From Pontiellaceae bacterium (GTDB lineage Bacteria; Verrucomicrobiota; Kiritimatiellia; Kiritimatiellales; Tichowtungiaceae), in NCBI GenBank assembly GCA_029934215.1, contig JAOZMR010000171.1, forward strand, positions 1 to 6,139: 6,139 nt of DNA, written 5' to 3'. Position numbers and translations under genes: made by a program. The notes beneath the pieces were generated by a model. That model worked only from the letters and a program-made list of their open reading frames with translations. It was not told where the DNA came from and did no database searches. Position 1 is the stretch's first letter. Each line of letters opens with the position of its first letter. Below, in pieces: positions 1 through 5,237 of the stretch.

Positions 1-10
1 GTTTGATGAG

Positions 11-38
11 GGGGGAACCCGCTTCGGCGGGTTCCTCT
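11..38 (+). terminator. Strong UUCG-tetraloop hairpin, probable terminator of a gene left of the window
   Basis: GGAACCCGC (14-22) pairs perfectly with GCGGGTTCC (27-35) around a TTCG loop closed by C-G, the very stable cUUCGg tetraloop. G-U and G-C pairs can extend the stem outward to 11-38. On the plus strand it is followed by a pyrimidine-rich tail (ctctactctactgttcttt) rather than a clean T run. On the minus strand the following sequence has no T run. It is therefore more likely a terminator for a plus-strand gene ending just outside the window than for the V-ATPase operon. The weak T tract keeps the confidence moderate. Confidence 0.6.
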
Positions 39-118
39 ACTCTACTGTTCTTTCGCGGTTAAACCTCTTGTAGCTTTTTCCAGACATTCGCTCGTTGCGT
101 GCTTAATTCGTTTTGAAA

Positions 119-175
119 GTGGCGTCATTCAACTTGCGAGGCAAATCGTTGAAATTGGCGTTTTGTATGAGGGCT
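119..175 (+). repeat. Dispersed hairpin repeat, copy 1
   Basis: This copy starts GTGGCGTCATTCAACTTGCG and ends GGCGTTTTGTATGAGGGCT. The two arms form an imperfect inverted repeat (TCATTCAA near 126-133 against TTGTATGA at 163-170), and an inner TTGC-GAG-GCAA stem sits at 134-144. It shares a 21-bp exact block (118-138) with copy 3 and a 20-bp exact block (157-176) with copy 2. Conserved arms around a variable centre, in intergenic DNA, fit a REP- or MITE-like element. I cannot assign it to a named family. Confidence 0.8.
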
Positions 176-254
176 GTTTTACACTGCGTAAACGTCTCCG
201 TCTTTAGCCTGCGTTTCACCGTTTTTTAACCCAACTAAACGCCGCTGGGACTCG

Positions 255-273
255 ACGTACCCGCTCGGGACGT
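255..273. repeat. Small imperfect palindrome
   Basis: ACGT (255-258) and CCCG (260-263) pair with CGGG (266-269) and ACGT (270-273), leaving a single bulged A at 259 and a 2-base centre. It could be a small protein-binding palindrome or a decayed hairpin. Two bases are too few for an RNA loop, so the innermost pairs would open in RNA. No function can be assigned. Confidence 0.35.
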
Positions 274-581
274 AATAACCGCTTCTTGATCCTCATATTC
301 CTCTCCTATTTTCGTGAGTTCCATGGCAAAAACAGCCAAACCACGAGAGTAGATTTTTCGAATATAAACGGCGATCTCATCTTGTAACGTCAAACCACTT
401 AGGTTGGACACAAGTCCCACGAACAGAGGGGGTTGTGACCTACACGTATCTTGTAACGCTTTTTTGCGTAAGTACGCCTCCTTGCGCAACCTTGATCATC
501 TTTTTGCCAATTCTGAACTCGCTTAACATTTTCGTCCCCGCAAAAGTGCTCGCGGTTTTCGGTTTACGGAGCTACTTGCGT

Positions 582-610
582 TGCGAATGCGTCTTACTTG
601 CGCATTTGCA
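582..610. repeat. 10-bp inverted repeat (hairpin)
   Basis: TGCGAATGCG (582-591) pairs with CGCATTTGCA (601-610) around a 9-base loop. All ten positions pair, one of them as G-U on the plus strand. The 8-mer TACTTGCG occurs at 573-580 and again at 595-602, so the left flank and the loop share sequence. There is no T run after the stem on either strand, so it does not look like a terminator. It is an unexplained structured sequence in non-coding DNA. Confidence 0.45.
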
Positions 611-772
611 TTCAGGTTTTGAACAGAACTCCTGCTTCCCATTTAGACGGGGATCAGGGATAAATAACTCCCTGCATCCCAAGCATTTACGCTTCCTGTC
701 ACATTTCTTTGTTTTTGCAAAATCCTCTTATCAAAGAAAGTGTAGAAGAAAAAACCACGAGTGGACGGAAAG

Positions 773-835
773 AAAACGCCGGCATCATTCAATTTGCGAG
801 GCAAAAGCTAAAATCAGGCGTTTTGTATGAGGGCT
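773..835 (+). repeat. Dispersed hairpin repeat, copy 2, with extended stem
   Basis: The homologous core runs 781-835, beginning GGCATCATTCAATTTGCGAG and ending GGCGTTTTGTATGAGGGCT. This copy has the best secondary structure. AAAACGCC (773-780), just outside the core, is an exact reverse complement of GGCGTTTT (817-824), and TTTGC-GAG-GCAAA (793-805) makes an inner stem. The ten or so bases after the inner stem differ from copy 1 while the arms are nearly identical. It has the same orientation as copies 1 and 3. Confidence 0.8.
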
Positions 836-847
836 GGAGGGCATTTT

Positions 848-878
848 CGATTGAAGATTTCCGATGTCCGATTGAAGA
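848..878 (+). repeat. 10-bp direct repeat
   Basis: CGATTGAAGA occurs at 848-857 and again at 869-878, with 11 bases between the two copies. It lies directly between dispersed repeat copy 2 and the TTCCAA palindrome. It could be a short duplication or a binding-site pair. Nothing ties it to a function. Confidence 0.4.
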
Positions 879-885
879 AAAAGGG

Positions 886-900
886 TTCCAACCATTGGAA
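886..900. repeat. Perfect TTCCAA/TTGGAA palindrome
   Basis: TTCCAA (886-891) and TTGGAA (895-900) are exact reverse complements around CCA. An A/T-rich stretch ending in another TTTTCCAAAAA follows at 907-916. A degenerate relative occurs at 1011-1024. Such elements may be hairpins in RNA or dyad sites for a DNA-binding protein. The sequence alone does not decide between these. Confidence 0.5.
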
Positions 901-991
901 GTTTACTTTTCCAAAAATCGGCAATGCCCCCATTTTGACTTCATCTAGCGATAACGGTTGTGAAAAAATGATCCATCCACCAAAGAACCCA

Positions 992-1007
992 CCCCTCCCT
1001 AGAGGGG
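992..1007. repeat. CCCCTC/GAGGGG hairpin downstream of atpA
   Basis: CCCCTC (992-997) pairs exactly with GAGGGG (1002-1007) around CCTA. On the minus strand it lies about 56 bases past the atpA stop codon, in A-rich DNA, and the sequence after it is TGGGTTCTTTGG. It could help to end or protect the atpA transcript, but the U tract is poor. Similar CCCCTC...GAGGGG sequences are common as intergenic repeats in many bacteria, as I recall, so a mobile hairpin repeat is equally possible. Confidence 0.45.
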
Positions 1008-1010
1008 ATT

Positions 1011-1024
1011 TTCAACCCTTGGAA
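1011..1024. repeat. Degenerate second TTCCAA/TTGGAA-type palindrome
   Basis: TTCAA (1011-1015), CCC, TTGGAA (1019-1024) resembles the perfect palindrome at 886-900 with one base altered. Both copies are followed by T-rich sequence on the plus strand. It is about 40 bases past the end of atpA on the minus strand. The relation to the first copy is suggestive only. Confidence 0.35.
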
Positions 1025-1062
1025 TCTTTTCTTTTGCGTTCTTTTTTCTAAATAAAGGAGGC

Positions 1063-2793
1063 TTATGTTTCAGACCTTGTGACTTCTGCGACCTGATTTA
1101 TGAGCTGTTCTTCCTGTTTTTTGAACTCATCGGATTTAAACTCAAGCTGATTCCAGTCGCGAGTCACTTGCGTGAGATTCTGAAAGAAACCGCGTGCGGT
1201 TTCTTGATTCTCAAACGTTAACTTTGTTTTCAATAGGCGGGAAATAAAGCTGAAAACATATTTCTGTCGATCGACGGGGGTTGCTGCATCCACGTCGTGG
1301 AAGGCGTTCTGCTGAAGATAAACTGAATCGAGATATTCGCTTTTCATGTAAACAATAAAGTCGTCGATAGAGGTTCCTTCTTCGCCAACAACTTTCATCA
1401 TCTGGCCCACTTCGTTCCCTTCGCGTAAAAAGCGGCGGGCTTCAGCTAGCTCGTCGGCGTCTACGACACTCGGGTATTTGCTCCAGCTTTCTAGAGGATC
1501 AATGGCAGGAAAACGCCGAGCGTCCGAGCGGGCTCTGGATAACCCGTGAAATGCGCCTACCACTTTTAGTGTTCCTTGCGTAACGGGTTCTTCAAAGTTG
1601 CCCCCAGCAGGTGAAACGGTTCCGCCGATCGTGACCGATCCGGTTGATCCGTCGTTCAATTTCACCACGCCACCGCGTTCGTAAAAAGCGGCAATGACGG
1701 ATTCGAGATAGGCAGGAAAGGCTTCTTCGCCAGGAATTTCTTCGAGACGACCGGACATTTCGCGGAGTGCTTGCGCCCAACGTGATGTTGAGTCGGCGAG
1801 GAGTAAAACATCGAGCCCCATCTGGCGGTAGTATTCTGCGAGCGTTACTCCTGTATAGACAGAGGCTTCGCGAGCCGCAACTGGCATGGAGCTTGTGTTG
1901 CAAATAATGAGCGTCCGTTCCATCAAGCTTTTGCCCGTTTTCGGGTCGGTTAGTTCTGGGAATTCGCGGAGGGTTTCCACAACTTCTCCTGCACGTTCGC
2001 CGCAGGCTGCAATAATTACAACATCCACGTCTGCATGACGGCTGGTGATTTGTTGGAGAACTGTTTTTCCTGCGCCGAATGGACCAGGAATGCAGTAGGT
2101 TCCACCGCGAGCAACAGGGAAAAAGGTGTCTACAATTCGTTGTGATGTTGCGAGTGGTTCGGTGGGTCGCAGGCGTTCGAAGTAGCATTTAATCGGTACT
2201 TTCACCGGCCAGACTTGCATCAATTTCACGTCGTGGTCACGTCCTTTGTCGTCCGTGATGATGGCAACCACATCTTCGACCGTGAATTCGCCAGCTGTTT
2301 TAATCGATTTCACTGTCATCCGTCCCGGCAAACGGAACGGAACCATGATTTTATGGTCAAAAATTCCTTCTGGGACTTTCCCGATCGCATCGCCTGCAAC
2401 AACGGTGTCGCCGACGTTGGCGAGCGGACTAAATTGCCATTTTTTTTCTCGGGGAAGTGGTTTGAGATATTTACCGCGTTGCAAAAAGAAACCGCACTCT
2501 TCGGCGAGAGCTGGGAGCGGATTCTGTAAGCCATCAAACACCTGCGTCAATAATCCGGGTCCGAGTTCAACCGAGAGAAGAGCTCCTGAGAACTCCACCT
2601 CATCGCCGATTTTTAAACCGACCGTGTCTTCAAACACCTGCAATTCAGCATAGTTTCCGCGAATACGAATAACCTCTGCTTTCAACTGAACATCACCTAG
2701 TTTTGCAAAACCAACCTCGTTCTGAATAACGGGGTTTTCGAATTCCACCGTTAGTAGATTTCCATTTACTCCAACAATTTTTCCAAGATTCAT
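1063..2793 (-). CDS. atpA: V/A-type ATPase catalytic subunit A
   Basis: The product is the nucleotide-hydrolysing subunit of the V1/A1 head; three A subunits alternate with three B subunits on the cytoplasmic face of the membrane. The 576-residue product is full length for the family. Residues 1-70 form the N-terminal beta-barrel. The A-specific non-homologous insert lies about 110-200. The P-loop GPFGAGKT is at 237-244, GER with the catalytic glutamate at 265-267, the DSTSRWAQALRE block at 334-345, and the GRLEEIPGEEAFPAYL block from 348. The rest is the C-terminal helical domain. No key residue is missing. The P-loop form GPFGAGKT, rather than GAFGCGKT, is what I recall from bacterial operons of the Chlamydia/spirochaete type. 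The start is ATG at 2791-2793 and the product begins MNLGKIVGVNG. No Shine-Dalgarno sequence precedes it; the leader is an A-rich tandem repeat. The usual next gene, atpB, does not follow. Ion specificity (H+ or Na+) cannot be read from this subunit. Confidence 0.97.
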   Translation of the reverse strand: MNLGKIVGVNGNLLTVEFENPVIQNEVGFAKLGDVQLKAEVIRIRGNYAELQVFEDTVGLKIGDEVEFSGALLSVELGPGLLTQVFDGLQNPLPALAEECGFFLQRGKYLKPLPREKKWQFSPLANVGDTVVAGDAIGKVPEGIFDHKIMVPFRLPGRMTVKSIKTAGEFTVEDVVAIITDDKGRDHDVKLMQVWPVKVPIKCYFERLRPTEPLATSQRIVDTFFPVARGGTYCIPGPFGAGKTVLQQITSRHADVDVVIIAACGERAGEVVETLREFPELTDPKTGKSLMERTLIICNTSSMPVAAREASVYTGVTLAEYYRQMGLDVLLLADSTSRWAQALREMSGRLEEIPGEEAFPAYLESVIAAFYERGGVVKLNDGSTGSVTIGGTVSPAGGNFEEPVTQGTLKVVGAFHGLSRARSDARRFPAIDPLESWSKYPSVVDADELAEARRFLREGNEVGQMMKVVGEEGTSIDDFIVYMKSEYLDSVYLQQNAFHDVDAATPVDRQKYVFSFISRLLKTKLTFENQETARGFFQNLTQVTRDWNQLEFKSDEFKKQEEQLINQVAEVTRSET

Positions 2794-2797
2794 GATT

Positions 2798-2853
2798 TTT
2801 GTTATTCGTTGTTTGTTATTTGATGTTTGTTATTTAATGTTCGTTATTTGGAG
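2798..2853 (-). repeat. Four 14-bp tandem repeats over the DUF2764 stop and atpA leader
   Basis: Four 14-base units sit end to end: 2798-2811, 2812-2825, 2826-2839 and 2840-2853. On the minus strand each begins with a form of AATAACAAACA, apart from the unit at 2840-2853, which is the most diverged and reads CTCCAAATAACGAA at its start. The array begins inside the last codons of the DUF2764 gene, so the encoded tail NNEH and the stop codon come from repeat units, and it ends 4 bases before the atpA start codon. It fills the place where a Shine-Dalgarno sequence would normally be. It probably arose by slippage. Confidence 0.85.
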
Positions 2854-3370
2854 CGTCCAATGTTGATAAAACAAGCGTTTCTACTCTTTTCTGACCAGCC
2901 GTTTCGTCCATGCTTGCCCAGCGCTCGGCGATACGCACCTTAATGGCAAATGCAAGCACTCCGGAGAATCCAAAGGGTTCCGTTAAAGCAATTTCATCAG
3001 CGAGAGCCCAACGAGCCTGATCAAGAGCCAGCTCCTGTTCAAGCGGGTTTGGACGAGCGCAGGCATCGATTACCTGGTTTTCGATGGTTGCGCTGAAGCC
3101 TTCGTGTTGTTGAAGAAACGGAGCGGGATCTGTACCGATTTTTTTTGCACGCGTCCGCACGACAGCATCACGTAGCTGTACTTCGGAGTTCCAGTATGTG
3201 GATGCTAAACGGTTCGGTGGTTCTCGGTTTTCTAGGACGGCTTCAACCGTCGAATATTCATCGTTCGAAAGATGGCTCGCAGAAGCGGCGCAAAACGCAC
3301 GCACCCCCATCGCTGGTTTTTCACCGAGATGTAGAACAGGAAGGGATGAAACTAGATAGCAGTATTTCAT
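2834..3370 (-). CDS. DUF2764 family protein of the V-type ATPase operon
   Basis: This 178-residue protein begins MKYCYLVSSLPVLHLGEKP, the N-terminal signature I associate with DUF2764 (K-Y-Y-LV-x-LP-x-L). Other family-like parts are the W-N-E-LR-x-RA block at 60-79, NPLEQELALDQARW at 108-121, and a C-terminal helix GFSGVLAFAIKVRIAERW at 134-151. There is no signal peptide or membrane segment, so it is probably cytoplasmic. Members of the family lie between subunits E and A in bacterial V-ATPase operons, where archaeal operons carry subunits C and F. From position I infer a central-stalk or subunit C-like role; this is not shown by the sequence. It seems shorter than the Bacteroidota and Chlamydia members as I remember them. 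It starts at ATG 3368-3370, 16 bases after the E stop, with only a weak GAGAT as ribosome site. Its last codons lie in the tandem repeat. Confidence 0.85.
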   Translation of the reverse strand: MKYCYLVSSLPVLHLGEKPAMGVRAFCAASASHLSNDEYSTVEAVLENREPPNRLASTYWNSEVQLRDAVVRTRAKKIGTDPAPFLQQHEGFSATIENQVIDACARPNPLEQELALDQARWALADEIALTEPFGFSGVLAFAIKVRIAERWASMDETAGQKRVETLVLSTLDAPNNEH

Positions 3371-3386
3371 GAAAAATCGTCATCTC

Positions 3387-4010
3387 TCATTTTTTAGCCT
3401 GTTTTGCAACGCGACCGACGATTTCGGCGAGTTTCGGACGCAGGAAAGCGGTTAGAGCTTCGGCGATGGCTTCCTGTGTGAAATCTAGATAGGCATGACC
3501 CTCTGTAAAGCTCATTTTGAACCCTTTGAGAATATCATTATCTACATGTAGTTCGATGCCCTGTTCCATTTTGTTGGCATATTTTGTAGCGAAGAGTTTA
3601 ACCAGTTCTTTTTGGTCGGTATCGCTCACCAACATCTCGATGCGAGTTTCGCCCTGTTTTTCGGCGCTGGACCGAGCCATGTTCACCAACATCTGCTCGA
3701 GTACGTTAACGTTCAAGGCCTCTGTAGTGGATTGCGCCACAATTTCGGAGATGATGTTTTCGATGCCTTGTCCAACAGTAATCAGGACATCACGGGCGGA
3801 TTGCTCGAGAGTCGCGATGCTACGTTGAGTGAAAACCTCGGCATCGGTTTCAGCTTTAGCGATCAGTTCTTTCGCTTTTGTTTCGGCGTCTCGGACGGTT
3901 TGTGCCGCTTTTTCTTTAGCCTGCGAAAGAATCTCAGCAGATTCGGCATCAGCCTTTTCGACCCCTTCTCTGCGGATCTGATCGAGTAACGGTTGCAATT
4001 CTTTAGCCAT
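3387..4010 (-). CDS. atpE: V/A-type ATPase subunit E (peripheral stalk)
   Basis: Subunit E pairs with G/H to form the peripheral stalk that holds the catalytic head still against the membrane sector. The 207-residue product has the family layout. Residues 1-90 are a long charged helix, rich in A, E and K, with repeated segments such as EILSQAKEKAAQ and DAETKAKELIAKAETDAE that would form a coiled coil. A globular C-terminal domain ends with GFKMSFTEGHAYLDFTQEAIAEAL and RPKLAEIVGRV (about 163-201), typical of bacterial E subunits. I chose ATG at 4008-4010 rather than the in-frame TTG at 4020-4022 because GGAG sits 6 bases before the ATG and the protein then begins MAKELQPLLDQI. It is the first gene of the operon here, with a plausible promoter just upstream. 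No subunit G/H gene is seen before it. Confidence 0.93.
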   Translation of the reverse strand: MAKELQPLLDQIRREGVEKADAESAEILSQAKEKAAQTVRDAETKAKELIAKAETDAEVFTQRSIATLEQSARDVLITVGQGIENIISEIVAQSTTEALNVNVLEQMLVNMARSSAEKQGETRIEMLVSDTDQKELVKLFATKYANKMEQGIELHVDNDILKGFKMSFTEGHAYLDFTQEAIAEALTAFLRPKLAEIVGRVAKQAKK

Positions 4011-4016
4011 AGGATT

Positions 4017-4020
4017 CTCC
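4017..4020 (-). promoter_or_regulatory. Ribosome binding site of atpE, decides the start
   Basis: On the minus strand the sequence reads TTTGGAGAATCCTATG. GGAG is 6 bases from the ATG at 4008-4010, an ideal distance. The upstream TTG at 4020-4022 overlaps this site and has no ribosome site of its own, so the start is the ATG. Confidence 0.75.
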
Positions 4021-4044
4021 AAACAGGTTTAAATTAAGTTGCTG

Positions 4045-4072
4045 ATTCTACTCATCGCCACGCTCCTTGCAA
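4045..4072 (-). promoter_or_regulatory. Putative sigma-70 promoter of the V-ATPase operon
   Basis: On the minus strand TTGCAA (4067-4072) resembles the -35 box and TAGAAT (4045-4050) the -10 box, separated by 16 bases. Transcription would start near 4038, giving a leader of about 28 bases that contains the atpE Shine-Dalgarno site. The two boxes each differ from consensus (TTGACA, TATAAT), and the organism's sigma factor preference is unknown. The position between tsaD and atpE is where an operon promoter would be expected. Confidence 0.45.
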
Positions 4073-4129
4073 CAATGAATCTTCAAAAATGCAAAATAAA
4101 TCTCCACGTATTTGCAACGTTCAGGTCGG

Positions 4130-4174
4130 AGTGGCGTCATTCAACTTGCGGAAATTAGGCGTTTTGCATGAGGG
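4130..4174 (+). repeat. Dispersed hairpin repeat, copy 3 (internally shortened)
   Basis: It shares 21 exact bases with copy 1 (AGTGGCGTCATTCAACTTGC plus G, 4130-4150) and ends GGCGTTTTGCATGAGGG. Compared with copy 1 it lacks the 12 bases corresponding to 139-150, which held the right half of the inner TTGC/GCAA stem, and has one extra A. The outer arms (TCATTCAA against TTGCATGA) can still pair. It ends one base before the tsaD stop codon at 4176, in the opposite reading direction to the genes, so in the tsaD transcript it would form a hairpin directly after the stop codon. Confidence 0.8.
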
Positions 4175-4175
4175 T

Positions 4176-5237
4176 CTACGTTTTTTTCTTCCAGTTTTTA
4201 AGCCCTAGGTTTGGATTCACGTCTTCGGGTTGCATGAATGGGATGCCTGCTTCTAGTTTGATCGCGGCGGCTCCAGCAATCATTGCCGCGTTGTCTGTGC
4301 AGAGTCGCGGGGTCGAGAGTTTTACGGGTATGCCGGTTTTCTCGGATAATGTAGCGAGTTTTTCGCGGAGGGGTCGGTTGAGTGATACGCCGCCAGCGCA
4401 GGCGAATGATGCGCAGGTGTATTTCTTCAGGGCGCGCTCCATACGGGTGGCGAGCGCGTCGGCTACGGCCTCTTGGTAGCTCGCGGTTACGTCGCGTTTC
4501 AGGTTTTCGTCCTCTAGCTTTTCTGGGTGCTTTTGTAGATGATAGAGTAGGGAGGTTTTGAGTCCGCTAAAGCTGAAACAGAGCTTCCGGTCGAGCGTGT
4601 ATGGCCAGTCTTTCCCTGGGTTGTCGAGCCCGCGTGGAAAACGTACGCCATTCAAATCCCCGCCCTCTGCGAATTTTTGTATGGCGGGTCCGCCGGGATA
4701 ACCAAGGCCAAGGAGCATCGAGCCCTTGTCGAGTGCTTCCCCCGCTGCATCGTCTATTGTTTGACCAATGACTTCGTAGTGTCCTGGCTTTTTCATATAA
4801 ACAAGCCGCGTGTCGCCGCCAGAAACGAGTAGCGTGAGCATCGGGAATGCGCCGTCGAGAACAGGTGGGGAGTCGCCAAGAAATACCGAAAGAATGTGCC
4901 CTTCGTGATGGTTGATGCCCATTAGAGGTTTTTGTAAGCGTTGACTGAGTGCGCGTGCGGTCGAAAACCCGATCAGCAACGAGCTGGCGAGGCCTGGACC
5001 GTAGGTTGCGGCGAGTCCGTCGAGCTCCTCGAAGGTGCAGTCGGCTTTGGCTAGTGCTTCTTCGATGATACCGGGCAGCTTCTTGACGTGGTCGCGCGAT
5101 GCAATTTCTGGCACAACACCGCCGTATGGCGCGTGTTTAGCGATTTGTGAGTAAATGATGTTCGCTTTTATCGCGCCGTTTTTAACTACGGCAGCGGCGG
5201 TTTCATCGCAGGAGGTTTCTATTCCGAGGATGATCAT
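4176..5237 (-). CDS. tsaD: tRNA N6-adenosine threonylcarbamoyltransferase
   Basis: TsaD transfers the threonylcarbamoyl group from TC-AMP to A37 of ANN-decoding tRNAs, working in the cytoplasm with TsaB and TsaE to make t6A. From ATG 5235-5237 the product has 353 residues, close to the usual 335-350. Family marks are ILGIETSCDETAAAVV at the N-terminus, the metal-binding HHEGH at about 110-114, the nucleotide-binding LVSGGDT at about 137-143, GLGYPGGPAIQKFA at about 177-190, FSFSGLKTS at about 221-229, and the metal-binding aspartate in CTDNAAMIA at about 315. The ATG at 5235 is preferred over the in-frame ATG at 5247 because the protein then begins MIILGIETSCDET as usual, and because this ATG shares its A with the TAA of the preceding S41 gene, a coupling arrangement. 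One oddity is D where bacterial TsaD normally has H in SGGHT. The C-terminus (NWKKKT) ends against repeat copy 3. Confidence 0.97.
   Translation of the reverse strand: MIILGIETSCDETAAAVVKNGAIKANIIYSQIAKHAPYGGVVPEIASRDHVKKLPGIIEEALAKADCTFEELDGLAATYGPGLASSLLIGFSTARALSQRLQKPLMGINHHEGHILSVFLGDSPPVLDGAFPMLTLLVSGGDTRLVYMKKPGHYEVIGQTIDDAAGEALDKGSMLLGLGYPGGPAIQKFAEGGDLNGVRFPRGLDNPGKDWPYTLDRKLCFSFSGLKTSLLYHLQKHPEKLEDENLKRDVTASYQEAVADALATRMERALKKYTCASFACAGGVSLNRPLREKLATLSEKTGIPVKLSTPRLCTDNAAMIAGAAAIKLEAGIPFMQPEDVNPNLGLKNWKKKT

Larger units (their letters stand above)
1..1062. other. Repeat-rich intergenic region without a supportable gene
   Basis: About 1 kb lies between the atpA stop codon and the left edge. 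Every open frame here is short, lacks a good ribosome binding site, and resembles no family I know. The region instead carries many small structured sequences, listed separately: a terminator-like hairpin at the far left, two copies of a dispersed repeat, several perfect or near-perfect inverted repeats, and two TTCCAA/TTGGAA-type palindromes. Stretches 176-254, 274-581 and 611-772 show nothing further that I can name, apart from a weak 6-bp stem (CAGGGA 655-660 with TCCCTG 669-674). The layout fits a region where hairpin repeats have accumulated between two converging transcription units. Confidence 0.7.

Noticed and set aside
235..495. An 84-87 residue minus-strand open frame (…IAVYIRKIYSRGLAVFAMELTK…).
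   Set aside because: It has some helical, charged character, but only a TTG start, no ribosome site and no family I recognise; its C-terminal part encodes the palindrome at 255-273. A decayed gene remnant is possible but cannot be supported.
119..835. The dispersed repeat as a coding sequence (both copies 1 and 2 read as GxIQxARQ...GVLYEG in one plus-strand frame).
   Set aside because: Changes between the copies are all amino-acid changing and cluster in the centre, copy 3 is frameshifted, and the copies sit in unrelated contexts. Structure explains the conservation better.
435..948. Plus-strand open frames at 435-830 and 709-948.
   Set aside because: Composition is unlike a protein (runs of C, R, H and F), there is no ribosome site, and both run through dispersed repeat copy 2, which explains the apparent openness.
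992..1007. The CCCCTC hairpin as a definite atpA terminator.
   Set aside because: There is no U run after the stem on the minus strand, and the motif resembles common intergenic repeats, so it is listed only as a repeat.
1055..1082. AAGGAGG followed by ATG on the plus strand near the atpA end.
   Set aside because: The frame stops after five codons and the spacing is only 3 bases. It is most likely chance within the atpA 3' end. On the minus strand it reads CCTCCTTT, resembling the 16S anti-Shine-Dalgarno sequence, but nothing supports a role.
1592..2188. A 198-residue minus-strand frame inside atpA.
   Set aside because: It is a shadow in another frame of a strongly conserved gene, rich in R, C and S, with no family resemblance.
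4011..4022. Start of atpE at the TTG four codons upstream.
   Set aside because: It overlaps the Shine-Dalgarno site of the ATG at 4008-4010 and has none itself.
119..4174. A CRISPR array made of the three repeats.
   Set aside because: The copies are hundreds to thousands of bases apart, vary in length, and have no regular spacers or cas genes.
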